Source of the DNA: Phaeodactylum tricornutum CCAP 1055/1
Taxonomy: Eukaryota > Bacillariophyta > Bacillariophyceae > Surirellales > Neidiaceae
Direction: 5' to 3'
Assembly (NCBI RefSeq): GCF_000150955.2
Contig: NC_011672.1
Span: 1 to 64,000 of the forward strand
DNA length: 64,000 nt
Shown piece after piece: positions 50,699-63,636 of the stretch; within the stretch, counting starts at the first letter, position 1, and every line of letters starts with the position of its first letter. Below the pieces are notes generated by a model, which made no database searches, was not told the origin of the DNA, and saw only the letters and a list, made by a program, of their open reading frames with translations. Both the position numbers and the translations under genes were made by a program.

Positions 50699-53600
50699 TC
50701 ACTGTTGGCAAGTCTTGGGGAGACAACAAACTCCTGACCCGAAGCTTCGTGGTTCTGGAGCATTTGGTGGAATAGGCTCTTTAACATTGCCGTAAAAGTC
50801 TGTCCAATCCGCATCATTGTTAAAGCTGTTGTTAATCACCGGATAAGAATCATCAAATACCAGTCGAGACTTGCGGTGTGACTTCAAATATCCGAAAATA
50901 TGAAAAACTGCAGCTAGATGTCCTTCACGCGGCATCGCGAGAAAAGATGAGAGCATAGACACCTCACACATTATATCAATGCGACCAATTTCAACTGCCC
51001 ATCTCAAAACTCCTATCTGTGACTGAAAATATTTAGCACGTTCCGCATCCAACACAGCGGAAACATCGAGTTCTGGTCGATAATTTGACAACATAGGTCA
51101 CGAAATCTTTGTAGACAAACGTTTTCCAACTTCATCCAAATCCTTTTCAACATTTGCAACTGCCTGTTTCACATAATTTGTAGAACTCATTGACCATTGC
51201 TGTTTCGATGGATTATTGGGAAGCGTAAAACGTCCAAGATTTGCTCCAAAATATACCTCTGGCGTCTTAATTGATTCAGGCTTGAGTTTAAAATGCATAC
51301 CAATCGAATCCAGAATCTTCTTCGGATCTGTACTGATACATAGAAAATCATTGGTATAAATAAGCACATACTCATAGTAAGTCGTACCATCGTGTTTCTG
51401 AGCTGCTCTAAGCCAAATATCTGGATCTGCAAGACAAGAGATAAAATGCAACTTTTCCATTGTCGCAGCTAAGTGAGCACGCCATGCTGCTCCACTCAAC
51501 TTTAAACCATATAACGCACAAACAATAAGTGCATAACAACCTTCCATTGACTTTCCGAACTCTGGACCACATGTTATATATACCTTTTCGCGAACTGGAG
51601 CATTCAAATAAGCGTTCTGCGCATTGGCACCAAGTATATCCAATGCATTCAAAGATGCAATGAGTAGAGCAATGCGAACACTATTGCGCGAAAAACACTG
51701 GCATATGTAATCGAACTTGGCGGATCTGTAACATGTCCCCCAGCGACGAATCTGGCTTTGCGAGTAAGATCCATTTTGATATCAAAGATCATGTGACATG
51801 GTATCCATGTATGAGCAACTGGTTTAGGAGCATCCTGATCGAGAATTTTAAATGCTGGCATAACATTTGTCATTTCCTTCTTGATTGCATCCGACCACAA
51901 AGAAGTGTTAGTATCTCGGTCAATCTCGAGAGCTTCCTTGACCGATTTCGGCATACAAATACCAAACTTGTGAGTCCTTTTAAGGTATCTTGTCTTTACC
52001 GCTAAAATAATACAATCACGTTTCTGCAATACATCTGGTACCCACCAAGCAAAAGCTGGCTCATGAAGCAATTTGTTAGCAACGGCATATTCGGCGACTT
52101 CAATTGGATTTGATTCCTTCAGATCTTTATGAGGAAACCAAGTTGTAGATCCGTCTTTTCATTGCAATAATAATGCCCAGCCTTTAGTGGTCCTTCTTAT
52201 GCGTTTCACACCATGTTTGTCCGTATAATACATGTTGTCAGGGGCGACTGCCGATCCCTCAATCCTATGATCAATGATCTCATCTACTATAAGGAACCGG
52301 CAACCTTCATCATCCACTTGCAAATACAAATGTTCCGCAATAACATTAGCAGCAAATTCCTGCACATTACCATCTGGGAACTGGACTTCCATAACTCTTG
52401 TATCCAAAACAGGATTGGGATGTGATTTCCCAACCACATTACCATTGCGATCCTTTTTACGCGCAATGACTGTTCCAGTGGTAGCAATGTCCCGTACGGT
52501 AACACAAATTGACCATCAAGGTATTCATCAAAAGCTTCATGATCTAACTTGTCTGCTTGAGGCATTGTCAGCTTGTCCCCTGTCGAATCATCTGAATAAG
52601 CGCAAAATACATTATACTTTTCAGGAAACACAGGGGAAATGGCATCATCAAAGTTATTATAGCTCAATGTTGCGTCAAATGAGGACTTGTCTAATGCACC
52701 ACCCTGGAATTAAGATCAGCTGTAGAAAGTGGCAAGTAAGAAGTTTGAGATACTACTTGACCACATACGCGCACACATGGCATCACCAATGTCATGCGCA
52801 GGACCAAGCCAGCGACCTAGATTCCGTTTGTCCTCCGGGAAGTCAACTGGGTCCAAATACCATATCCAATCATACCAAGCAAATTCACACAAGTGACTGA
52901 TATCCGTAGTATCACACATTGTTGTTCAATGCATAGATGTTATGAGCAATTGACAATCAAATCATACTTTGCAACTCCAGGCAAAAATCCCATAAATATA
53001 ACGGTGCCAATGACTTTTCCATAGCCATGTTAGTCATTTGTTTCAATGCTTTGATTGCAGTCTCAGCTCAATTCAACCACAATGGGTAAGGTTCAATCTG
53101 TCTAGCATGAGCACCTGCAGCACAAACCTTTCGTCTGAATTCACCCTGCACCAATTCTTTTGCACCATCGGAAATATTCTTGGCTGGAACACCTTCTTGA
53201 TGAAACAACAAATCCAATGTCTCATGAGCATTACCTTTTGACTTCATAGCATAAGCACGTGTCCAATCAAGATCATTGACGTAAATCTGGGTACAGGTAT
53301 TTCCGCTCAAAGACGTAAAGGTAGAAAACATTGTATCCGTATACACACTTGTACGGAGATGTTGGTATCTGAGCTGACTGGTAGTTGGCTTGACTCTCTG
53401 TGTTAGAGTACAACTGGCAATATCCTTGACTCCTCTCTGAGTTGTAGCCAATAAAGTTCGTTTCGCAGCAGATAAACCAATATTCCAACATCTGGCTAAC
53501 TCCTCCGGAGTAACTCTGTACCTGTAATTTGACAACTGAGCAACACTCACAATACATGTCTTTTTGAGTGCTTCAACAAAATGCTGTTCATCAAGTGACA

Positions 53601-55672
53601 CCGAAATACTAGACAACACAACTGATATTCTACTTTTGTGCAACGAAACCATTTGAATGTTTGCGTGACCGGATTGACTTGTTACCAAAATACCTTTGTT
53701 ATCGATATACTTCTCCTCCTGACAAGAAATATCCGTCAAATAAGGATCATAAATGGGATTGTCATAGGTGAGAGTCAACTCGTGAAAATTTCGAAACTCC
53801 TCCGGAGACGGCTTTCGCACTGGCAAATAAGAAATCACACCATCTAATTGCAGATGCAATTTAAGATTCTCCTTCGGAAAATAAATCAAATGTGACAAAT
53901 CCGTGGGGTTTTCAAGTAAAAATCTTGGACAATCATGGACCTGCACATCATTTAACCGGAGCTGATTCGGATTTAACAAATTATGTTCCATAGTAGGAAA
54001 GTGCAAGGCCTGATGAATAATTAAATTAAAAGTCTCATATGTGTAAGGATGATCATATGCAAGAGCAGCAGAGATAATTGGTACAGACCCGGCTTGTCCC
54101 AATGTAGATAAAAATGCAGAAACATCAACTGTTCGAGAGAATTTTGTGAAATATATAAGCGTTCTTTCCGACGCAACAAGTATCCGCGTGAGAATCTAAC
54201 TCCGCATGTGATATAAATGCACTCTCCAGTGACTGTGTAGAGATAGAATGTGTTGATACCACCGACATATTCAAACTTCTCTGCAACATGTTCCGAACTG
54301 CCAACGATTTTGAAGGAAGCAAGCTTGTATTGTCACGGCTTGTCTTCGACTTTTTCTCATCCTCCTTTTCTTGAGAATCAACAGTAGACGCATTGCGTTT
54401 ACCGCCAGCTTCTTGATGTAACGTATGTAAGTGACGCTTCTGTTCAGCATTCATACTCTTGTATTCATCAAAGGTATAATACTTATCCACCATACCCTTG
54501 GTAGAACCTTTGTTGAAGACACCTTTATCATCGCGTCCACCGCGACCTTTATTACCACGACCTGATCCTTTACCTCATCCTTGACCGCAACCAGATCAAC
54601 CTGACAAAATATTCCGAAGCTGAGCTTGATTTTGTTCTTCAATAAACTCACTGAGAAAATTCACAGTGGCTTCAAAATCATTTTTCAAAGATGGGTTAGC
54701 ACAAACAGTGGCAATTGCAGAATTGAGAAACAATGCCTGAATTCATTTCAAAAATTTCCGAACCTCTGTCAATGGCTCTCCAAACTCTTCAAGAACTGTA
54801 TGAGCTTGCTGATGAATCTTAGCAAAACGCTCAAAAGTAAAGCTACGACGCTCTCCGTTGTAAAACTTTGACTCAAGATCACCTTCAGCACGCGTCATAA
54901 TCTTCGACTGATTAGTCGGTCCCAAATAATGCGAGCAAAGTGCAAACCAAGCCGCACAACCATTACGAGCTCGAGCATAAGCCGACACCCAGCTCCAAGT
55001 AGGACCACCATGAGCACAAACACGAATAATAGACCACACTTGAGCATTGTCTGCTGCATAGGACTCCTCCTCATGAGGGTATTGCGCTATCATTTCTTCA
55101 AACGCATCTTGATAGTCATTATCCGGTCCTTCAGGAACTTCTTCATCTTCACAAATGACATAAGCCAATGGAACTCCCGTTGTTCCTCGAATTTGAAGCA
55201 AATATTCCGCAATATTTTCAAAGGCATCACGGATCTTCTTCAGGTCTTCAATTTGTCCAGGAGCAACAAGGTCTTTTGCTAACTCTTTGTCTTCCTTCTT
55301 ATGCTTCTTAATCTTGATCATCGAGAAAATACGTGCCGCATTGAACTGAGCCGGATAAGGCCGAGAAGTGCGCTTGAGATGACGAACATAGTATGCCAAC
55401 AACACAAGACGCTCCTCCGCAGTGGGTGAAATTGCTACATCATTGCGAGGAATCATTGCCGGGGCTCCAGGCTGTTCTGCGTTAGGATTCGGAAGCGTAC
55501 CCCCGGGACGACGGATGTTCTTACACATGTCCTTGATGAAATCATCCGTTGCAATCTCGAAAACACCCATAGACGCAATCGAATCCGTGATAGCATCACG
55601 TTGCTTGACATCAACAATGCCAATTGCTTGTAAAGCATTTCGAACTTGAGCTAAGGCAGCTGCCATGGTCAA
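50699..55672 (-). mobile_element. Broken Ty1/copia retroelement (fossil)
   Basis: This is a decayed copia element on the minus strand with parts in the expected order: gag-like region (about 55670-54650), a protease region near 54200, integrase (about 54100-52700), a chromodomain-like linker (about 52400-52100) and reverse transcriptase (about 52070-50700). Its parts resemble those of the telomere-side element, including 'KARFVAGGHVTDPP' and 'LYGLKLSGAAWRAHL', so both belong to the same broad copia group but are clearly different lineages. It is broken in several places. RNase H and a matching downstream LTR are not seen. I judge it much older than the element at 347-7719. Confidence 0.88.
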
Positions 55673-55724
55673 CTTTCGTCTTCTTCACCTGTCTTAAATT
55701 TCATAAAACTTCGTAAGCTGGTTT

Positions 55725-56003
55725 GACAACATTCAGTGTTCTTTCTGCACCACGTGAACACGAGAATTATTGATCACTGATAACATCACATGTGAACACC
55801 ACATAAATACCATATAAGTGATATCAATAATGAATACCGTTTGAGAACCATTTCATAGAACGCGACAAACACCATTTTCATGTTGCAACCCATAATATGA
55901 GATAGTTGGCTGACATCTATCAGAGTGGAGGATCCACAATTACCGTTTGGTACAAGTCCGATAATTGTTGCTGTATAAATAAATGTTCCATGCCAACAGA
56001 CTA
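55725..56003 (-). repeat. Possible 5' LTR of the broken copia element
   Basis: On the minus strand this stretch begins TGTTGGCATGGAACAT, a typical copia LTR opening, has a TATA-like word (atttatacagc) soon after, and ends just before the gag region. No second copy was found in the window, so the assignment rests only on position and the opening motif. Confidence 0.4.
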
Positions 56004-57649
56004 CTTATCATCCACACATGGATAAAGCTTGGATCCGAGCTTTTAGCAAACAATAAATTCTTGTGCAATGCACCTTCTTCGGTAGATGAAGAGATCCATG
56101 GAAGCGTCCCACCATGGAGATTTTGCCTCGTTTCAGACCGTTAGACGGATACGAAACCCAGTTACCAATCAACATGTCTACCACATGGACCATTACGAGA
56201 AACTGGCAGTATATTCCAGGCCTCTGCAGGCTTCGGCGACTCAACAACAACATGAAGAGCCAGGTATTTTAGCTTTACCTCCCCAGGCACTCTCGGACTT
56301 GGCGATCACTTCAAACACTCAACTCACAACAAATCACCCTACCTTTGATCCCGCTACCTCAGCTTAGAACAGTGGGTCTGATAAACTAGAAAACTGCAAC
56401 AATAACGGGCTAAAACGTGTCTGTGGGACCAATGGATTGTAGATACGATAAAAAGACGTAAAACAAAGACTTATAAGCATAAACCCAAGATATAGAGATA
56501 ATGAACCCCCATATGCTTGTCGTAGGGTTTTTCTATTTTTACCCATATCGGTTTGCAAACAGCGTTCTAGGGCGGAATAGACAAACTTTTTCTGCTCTTT
56601 AAAAAGTCAGATTTCATCTGGATCTGTTGGAGAATAAGCCGGATCTAGAACATTATCTACATTGTGCAATACGGCAGTAACAACGAAGGTATGGTAGAAA
56701 TTGTCCTAGTAGCAATCATCCTTAAGCACTGGATAGTGTGTCTTGTCATGTTTCACTCCTCATTTGAAATCAGCAACAGCAGAGCAACTATGGTTTCCAG
56801 GTATAGCCAAGGGGTGCTGGATTGCCAAATGGGAGTAGATGGTGATTCTGACAAATGGACAGGAGGCCACATCCGGTTTGTGCTGAAATCATCTCTAGTT
56901 AAAGAAACAATCTCACAAGGGGACGGTGGCCCCCCATTTGTATTCCAAAGATGACTCATCCAACGTAGGAAATAGCGTAGTAGCTGTTGATGCGCCATGA
57001 GCAACTTCACCGGTTGAGGTGGACTTCTTCTTTGAGTACCAAAGGGATGTATTCTAGAGATTCAAGTTCACTCTCAAAAATACCAACAACACTTTGTAGA
57101 TCATCATATCCGTTAAGTTGTAGGCTAAGACGGATAAGAGAAGTTGCAGATAGAGCAAGCACCGTGTCCAGCAAATGAACAAGGGCAGCTGCATCAGATG
57201 TAGTTTGTGTGGCGGTAACCATGTTGTCCCAACAAGTTTATTCAGGTCTTGAGTTGGGCTGGATAGCCGGATTGGTAGCATTCCGGGGTTAGGTCTTCCA
57301 CTATATTTCACGTCCTTTGCTGTAACTAAGCGGACTTCTTTCTTTGATTCTACACCAGTGGACGTTGCCAGCACTGGTTCACTCCCTTCTACCATCTTGG
57401 TGGCAGTGTTACTACTGTACGTGATATAGCTCCGTGCCAGCAACTATCAAAGGGTTGATTATTCCCCCCCCCCCCGTACTCTTATTAACCGGTGAGTATA
57501 CCCAACCGGAGTTAGGATTCCCCTTTCAAGCCTATTGGTACCAAATACCTCACTTGACAAGAGAACCCGTAGTCACAAAGCAACCCACTGGCAAATCCAG
57601 AAGAAAGCCTAGACAATTTCCATTGCCGGTTATTCTGAGGAAGTAGGGA
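56004..57649. other. Degenerate repeat-like sequence, unresolved
   Basis: No intact gene seen. A plus-strand 93-codon frame at 56086-56367 is of unknown origin. A minus-strand stretch at 57007-57222 ('ALVHLLDTVLALSATSLIRL') has the look of the N-terminal gag region of a retroelement and may be a fossil fragment. A run of 13 C lies at 57464-57476. Another LTR-like opening (TGTTGGAGAATAAGCC) lies at about 56627 on the plus strand. Confidence 0.35.
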
Positions 57650-59110
57650 GGCCAAGACGACTTACTGACAAACCCTGAAGTACTAATGGGTTTTCAACAC
57701 CTGTGGTCAGGAGGATAGCGGTAGCAGCTTCCAAAGATGTGGGCCACAAGCCAATAAATGTCTCCTTAGACACCTCTGATACTTTGTGCAACAACAAACA
57801 ATGTCGGCAGTGTTATTGGACAAGGTACAACTGGTACCAAGTTCAATGACTTCCTTGAGACGGACTCAAGGTGGGTTTACCAAATTCTGTGCGACAAGAA
57901 GCAGTGATTTGACAAGAAACCAAGACTGTTAATCTGTCAGAATATACTACCAAAGTACACCGTGTGGACAGAATGCTGTTAGGGACAGAGACTGGTAATC
58001 CAGGGAGGGCATTATTACAAACAACCGGCAATACACCTAAGAGACTTAGGGACGACTCTACTTGTTGGCAATGCTCCCCACGGCTTAGACAGCAGATATA
58101 AGGACCTGTGCGTAAAAAGCAGTGCGGATCAAAGAACTTATAAAACAATGATTGAAGAATTAGTGCTATAAACTAGTTCTTGTTGTTTCTCCACAAACTC
58201 AAACAAAACCAAATATCTTTCCTTTGCCATAGTATCCATGACGCATGCTCATATCTACTTATTGTGGAACCGGAAATACCTTTCATAACGCACATGCCAC
58301 GGAAAATGGGGCGCATCCATTTACATCCATTAGTCAAGTGATAGGTATTTGCTGTCCCACTCCGTTGCCACAGTCAGAACACAACTGACTTTGTTGCATT
58401 CTCTCCAATGCCTGATACATCATTGTGCTTAGGAATTCCATACAATAAGACCAACTTAATTTCCATGCAACCCACTTCATCCTTGTTAACACTCCAACTG
58501 CCATCCATTGTGTTGATACCTAACGGACGGACATTCTTGATGGACATGTTGTATGGTATTAAACCGTGACACACAACTTCCATAATCTCAATAGACAACC
58601 TTTCTTTCACATGTATATATACCTTTGGAACTATAAGTCCCATGCATGATACCTATGGTGAGTAGAGGATCTTGTACAATCACATCATTTGTCTTGTGAT
58701 AGCCCCCTATAATGTCTCAGTCATATTTTCTATCTTCCAGTTGTATCTCCTTAGTATCCACTTGTATCCCAACTCACCTTGGTAATGTAAACTGAAAAGT
58801 AGAGACTAAACACATGCGCCTACAGAAACATAGCAATTGTACAAATGCTTTGAGCATTGTGAGTCCACATGGCCACAAAAGAAGGCTGTGGCATCATTTC
58901 TGCACGTGCCTCCTTAACTCCATGTGCATAGTTTTGATTCACACTTGCGACATCCGTGTTTAGTGAATAATTTCCTCAGGACATGTCGCAAGGAGGTAAA
59001 CCACAACAGGGTAACTCAAATACGGTAGATTTGCGCAATAAGGCCGACACAAACTTTATACAGGACACGTAAACGCTGTGTCCATCGGATCAACTCAGAT
59101 TTACATTTTC
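57650..59110 (-). repeat. Decayed coding repeat, copy B
   Basis: Inverted relative of 10,736-11,960. Matching blocks on the minus strand include 'NQNYAHGVKEAR' (about 58935-58900), 'LIVPKVYIHVKERL' (about 58640-58600) and 'CLSRGEHCQQ' (about 58090-58060). Copy B retains longer readable stretches (58374-58643 and 57843-58148), including 'NVRPLGINTMDGSW' and 'YKFFDPHCFLRTGPYICCLS'. A further short match to the 'CYG-PPC-MS' part of the repeat occurs just outside, at about 59120-59170, hinting at a third partial copy. The protein is unrecognised and the edges are approximate. Confidence 0.7.
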
Positions 59111-60072
59111 TCTACTAAGTGAAAGCTGTCCGAGGGACATGCCGCAAGGTGGTGTGCCGTAACACCAATGCAGCCACTACCGAAGATAGAAAGTCCTCTG
59201 TGATGCCGTTTGATTGGGGATAAAACGCCACTTGCGTCTGGAAATGCCGTCGTTTTGGAGCTGCTCTTTTGGTGCATGGGCAAGGGTGTGGCAATGGGCA
59301 TAGTGAGCTCTTTCACAGTAAAGTTGCCGCATAATCTTTCTCGGAAGCAGAAAAGCCAATGGCTATATTTTGTATTGGCCAAGTCTCACACAATTGGATA
59401 TAGAGATTTGGAAAGAGTTTTCCTGTGGTGAAGGGCTATTTTGATGGAAGACATAGATTTCAACTCACTAGCACCTGATGAATGATTAGCTTGACAAAAG
59501 ATGATGGATGTAAAGGCAACAGAAGCTAGTTGATAATTTTGATGTCTGAAATATCTTTTCATTTGTAAAGTATGTAGATGGAGAATCTTAGTGAAATAAC
59601 TATGAGATTAGCTTTGCTGCAGAACGCATCCTGTTCTTACGTACTTTAGCGTATGCCCTGACAGTAAAAAATGTAGTCTTCGTTGAAACGAAAAATATAC
59701 CTTTCGGCTTGAGCCAGCCTACTATCCAGTCGAGCACTGATTTTTAGACCAGAGAAACCAGAAGGACGCATGGGTTATATGTTATTATTGCGAAAAAATC
59801 GGAGATGCATGGCATCTTGCACAGTTGGAAAAGGCAGACAGACAATGCACGGCAATGTGGAATGGCCTACTGAGCAATACTGAATTATGTTTATATCTCT
59901 CATACACTGCTCTAAAAGAATTCTCAACATCTCACTTTATAAAGTGTCCCCAGACATGATGACAGGATAATCTTCTTCCCTAACTCTATGAGCTATGTAT
60001 GCTTCTATTTATTAAAATGCGGCAAATTTGTGTTTTCCCCCCTATTTGTTATTTAGGTCTTGAGCCTACTTG
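59111..60072. other. Intergenic, nothing firm
   Basis: Apart from the short repeat-like match at about 59120-59170 (see copy B), I see no gene, RNA or structured repeat. Confidence 0.45.
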
Positions 60073-60786
60073 CTAGGCAGCGGCACTTGCAGCTGGGAGC
60101 ATTGTATTAAACTGGTCAATCATCCAAAGATTTGTATAGAAACTAGTGTGAGCACCTTCCGACAGATCATCGGGACTGATGTAGTCCAAAGCAGATCGTA
60201 GCATAACAACTGCTTGTGCTCGTTCCGCTTGGAGAAAGTAATTGCCCTGAATGCGGATGGTGTTGGTGAGAAGGGCAAGGTATATGAAAGTCACTGAATG
60301 ATTCGCTCGTAAGGAACCGTAGTCCATAAGGAGCCGTATTGCCTTCTTGTATATGTTGAGTGCTCTAATGAACAGCGAATCTCGACCAGTATCCTGTCCA
60401 AGCCTTTCGTGAGCCAAGCCCAAGTTATAAAGCAGGCAAGCGGTGATTACGATTTCACTGCCAGGTATGCCATCAGGAATCTTGCCTTGACCGGGCTGGG
60501 TGACGAAGGACCACTCGAACATGGGCACGAAGATGGAGAAATCATCGGCTAGCGGTGACTGGACTGCAGGACACATTGAACCGCCGGATGTACTTTCGGA
60601 AACAAAGCAAATATTGATCGGATGGTCCCCTCTGATTTGATGCAGCGGGATTGCAACGAGGTGATTTTGGAGTTGGTCGATGGCGGACGCCAGAATTCGA
60701 AGCGCCTGAGCGTTGCTGCCGTTTTTCATACACAGGACGGCTTGTGAGTTCGCACTCCAAACTGAGGAGACCGTTGGGTTGGCCAT
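60073..60786 (-). CDS. TPR-like hypothetical protein
   Basis: A 237-residue intronless protein from the ATG at 60786. Helical repeat-like segments are spread along it: 'ANSQAVLCMKNGSNAQALRI', 'ACLLYNLGLAHERLGQDTGR', then 'DSLFIRALNIYKKAIRLL' and 'QAVVMLRSALDYIS'. The central 'YNLGLAHERLG' matches a TPR helix A. Diatoms carry large families of short proteins of this style, which I know as anonymous TPR-like genes. No catalytic motif or targeting signal. The C-terminus is alanine-rich. Confidence 0.65.
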   Translation of the reverse strand: MANPTVSSVWSANSQAVLCMKNGSNAQALRILASAIDQLQNHLVAIPLHQIRGDHPINICFVSESTSGGSMCPAVQSPLADDFSIFVPMFEWSFVTQPGQGKIPDGIPGSEIVITACLLYNLGLAHERLGQDTGRDSLFIRALNIYKKAIRLLMDYGSLRANHSVTFIYLALLTNTIRIQGNYFLQAERAQAVVMLRSALDYISPDDLSEGAHTSFYTNLWMIDQFNTMLPAASAAA

Positions 60787-62052
60787 GGATGTAGTCGAGA
60801 TCAAAAACAGGAAGTGAGAGGAAAATCAGAGTCGCGGTCAGGGAAGGACGGACTATTTGTGAACAAAGATACAGTCCTCCGAAAGGAAAAGTTCCGATAT
60901 TCTTTCGTGGGAAGGGCCTACTCCAGCAAGTATGTCAACGCAAACCCGCGAATACTGTTCTTCGCTTCGGTCTTTCCAGGGCTGCGCAGAAGAAGATTCC
61001 GTAGATAACACATGAATGGTTTTGGCCTTTTTGGGTACGCTTGGGTTTCTGCTGGCCCGAAGCAATATTTGCATCTAATCACGGCGTAACTTGCTTGTAC
61101 TGAGGAGTGATATATACAGGAATAAGATTGTTGAGAGTGCTGTTTGGCGGACCGTAGGCAATAGTGGACTTGAGTCGGTTTCCATGGATAAGAAGTATCC
61201 GGACCCGTGATCACATCGTGAAGAAGCTTCCATCCCAGTGGCCGATCTAGTATCGAAAGCGGGACTCTTATTTGATTTCTTCCTCTACATCGACAAATTC
61301 TTTTGGCACCACGACAGAAAAGCCATGTTCTTCGGTGTCCAGAGAAGCATGAAATTTGAAACAACGCGGAAGACAAGGATTGGCCTTTTGACTGGGACTT
61401 GAGGTTCTAAATGCAACTGTATGTGTAGTTAAATTCCTTCGCTAGCAAGTTATTCTGTACTATGACAACGAAAGTCACTTTCTGACAATGCGAATTATGT
61501 ACCTGTGGGAGTATTCCAGGATTTTGACGGTACTTGAACTTTCATGGCAAAGCACAATGACAAGCCAAGGAATAGATAGAATGAATGATTTTCCGGTGTA
61601 ACCCCGTATGAGCCGAGAGGAGTGTCCGTTCATCCATAAGACTGTATATTCAAATTTCTAATTTTGAAGAAAGAACTATAAAGGCCATAGGCAATCTCAG
61701 TGACTCGGGGCGTTGGGCTGACAAGCTTGATGTAGGAGAGGGGTCTATTCCATACCCAGATACGCACACAAACAGAAAAAGGGATTCCGGCGTGAGTAGG
61801 CGTCGACGCAAGCCCTCCTATGTCCCTATATGGCGACACGCAAGCGCAGACATCTCTGCCTGCGTGATAGGAGTTGGCTCACAGTCACACAGGCAACGGC
61901 TCTCGCTCCTCCTGCGCTCGCAGTCATCGACCGAACCGAACATTTTCTACCTTTTCGTCACAAGTACACACATACAAGATCGTGTTTCTCTCTATCGTCA
62001 CAACAACCAACCTCACCACCCTCTCCCGACTCTCATATCGTCTATCAACATC
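60787..62052. other. Intergenic, divergent promoter region
   Basis: This lies between the TPR-like gene (minus) and the phosphomannose isomerase (plus). A minus-strand frame at 60918-61376 has no recognisable family and biased composition, and I do not call it. The isomerase frame is open upstream of its ATG but contains no earlier ATG. Confidence 0.45.
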
Positions 62053-63636
62053 ATGACTCTGATCGAGAACGGAGGCAGCAGCGGAAGCAGCACGCCACCA
62101 ACAAGCCATGTGACGGCGAGTCCCCACGCCGAGAACCGCAAGGGTACCGTTGGGGACACGGATCGTCCCAACGGTCACAATCTCCTCGTCCACACGGACA
62201 ATAGCGGTACCATCCCTGCTCCTCCACCGCCCTCCATCGACCACGGCAAGCGCGTGATTCCGTTGGTACCTTCCGTCAAGGATTATGCCTGGGGTATCCG
62301 AGGAATGGACTCTCGTGTCGCTCGTTACGCCCTCGAGTCTCACGCCATTGACGAGGTCGACCCCGACATGCCCTACGCCGAGCTCTGGATCGGGACACAC
62401 GCCAATGGACCTTCGCATCTCGAAGACGGAAGGACCTTGGAAGAAGCCTGCGGACACGAACTCCCCTTTCTTTTCAAGGTTCTCTCGGCGGGGAAGGCGC
62501 TCTCCATTCAAGCGCATCCCGACAAGGAAGGAGCGGAAAAGCTACACCTGGACAATCCGCAAGCCTACGGAGACTCCAACCACAAACCAGAAATGGCGAT
62601 TGCACTCACGCCGTTTGAAGCCATGTGCGGCTTTCGCCGTCTCGAAGAAATTGCCATTCTACTCAAGAAGCACACCGAGTTTGCCGCCTGCATTTCTCAA
62701 GAAGCCAAACTAGCGGTCTTTCTCGCCAAGGACGAGGAATCGCAGCAACGTGCCCTCCGGATGCTCTTCGAATCCTTCATGAGCTGTCCCCGGGAAATTT
62801 CGGAAGAACAGCTACAGCTCCTCCTCTTGCGCGTGCAAGCCGAGCAGTCCAATATTCACCCTCATCCCCATGACGAACCGCCCTGGGAACGGAAGTGCGC
62901 CCGCGCCATTCTGCGTCTGGCGCAGCAGTTCCCCAACGACGCCGGTGCCATGGCCCCGCTCTTTCTCAATTACCTCCTCATGGCACCCGGTGAAAGCTTC
63001 TTCATGGCCGCCAACGAACCCCATGCCTACGTGGCGGGAGAAATCATCGAATGCATGGCCTGTTCCGACAATGTCGTCCGCGCCGGTCTTACCCCCAAGT
63101 ACAAGGATGTGGACGCCCTCGTCTCCATGTTAACCTACAGTATGGGCGGGCCCTCCATTGACGCCGGGGCTCCCCTCGCGGAAGACCCCCGCATTCTACG
63201 TTACACTCCACCCGTTCCTGAATTTGAAGTCCTCCTCCTGACCTGCGAGCCCGGCGAATCCATTCATTTGAACGTACATTCCGTGCCCGCCGTCCTGGTG
63301 ATTCTTGAAGGTACCGGCACTCTGGACGACGATATTGTTTGTCGTCCGGGTAAGTGCTATTATCACCCCTGTGAGGCACCACCCGTCAGTTTCGCCGTGC
63401 CCGCCGACAAGCGCGGCCCCCTCAAAGTGGCCGTCGCCCACCGCAACCTCCATCTCCAACTGCCCACCACCTTTTCTCGATCATCGGCTCATCCGAGTCT
63501 CAACGGATCCCTCGGAGGGTCGCGGCACGCGACGCGACCTACCACACCCTACCGGACTTCGCCCAAACACACCATTGAAACGTATCACGTCGTCCACAAC
63601 CATGTTGAGTACTTGTCCGTACCGCCAATGGATTAA
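62053..63636 (+). CDS. Mannose-6-phosphate isomerase, type I
   Basis: A 527-residue intronless protein from the ATG at 62053. It interconverts mannose-6-phosphate and fructose-6-phosphate and so feeds GDP-mannose for glycans. After a 65-residue low-complexity leader, the fold starts at 'IPLVPSVKDYAWGIRGMDS' (about 69-87). The zinc ligands are visible: Gln153 and His155 in 'SIQAHPDK', Glu180 in 'NHKPEMAIALTPFEA' and His324 in 'ANEPHAY'. The catalytic arginine is in 'VVRAGLTPKYKD' (about 343). The C-terminal cupin half contains 'GEGTLDDDIVC'-like sequence (here GTGTLDDDIVC). Nothing is missing. The leader lacks a clear signal peptide, so the cytosol is likely. Confidence 0.95.
   Translation: MTLIENGGSSGSSTPPTSHVTASPHAENRKGTVGDTDRPNGHNLLVHTDNSGTIPAPPPPSIDHGKRVIPLVPSVKDYAWGIRGMDSRVARYALESHAIDEVDPDMPYAELWIGTHANGPSHLEDGRTLEEACGHELPFLFKVLSAGKALSIQAHPDKEGAEKLHLDNPQAYGDSNHKPEMAIALTPFEAMCGFRRLEEIAILLKKHTEFAACISQEAKLAVFLAKDEESQQRALRMLFESFMSCPREISEEQLQLLLLRVQAEQSNIHPHPHDEPPWERKCARAILRLAQQFPNDAGAMAPLFLNYLLMAPGESFFMAANEPHAYVAGEIIECMACSDNVVRAGLTPKYKDVDALVSMLTYSMGGPSIDAGAPLAEDPRILRYTPPVPEFEVLLLTCEPGESIHLNVHSVPAVLVILEGTGTLDDDIVCRPGKCYYHPCEAPPVSFAVPADKRGPLKVAVAHRNLHLQLPTTFSRSSAHPSLNGSLGGSRHATRPTTPYRTSPKHTIETYHVVHNHVEYLSVPPMD

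Noticed and set aside
50498-50737. Hydrophobic 79-codon frame next to the broken copia element
   Set aside because: No ATG start and no family match; lies in decayed sequence.
60918-61376. 152-codon minus-strand frame upstream of the TPR-like gene
   Set aside because: Cys/Arg-rich without pattern, no motif, and located in a divergent promoter region.
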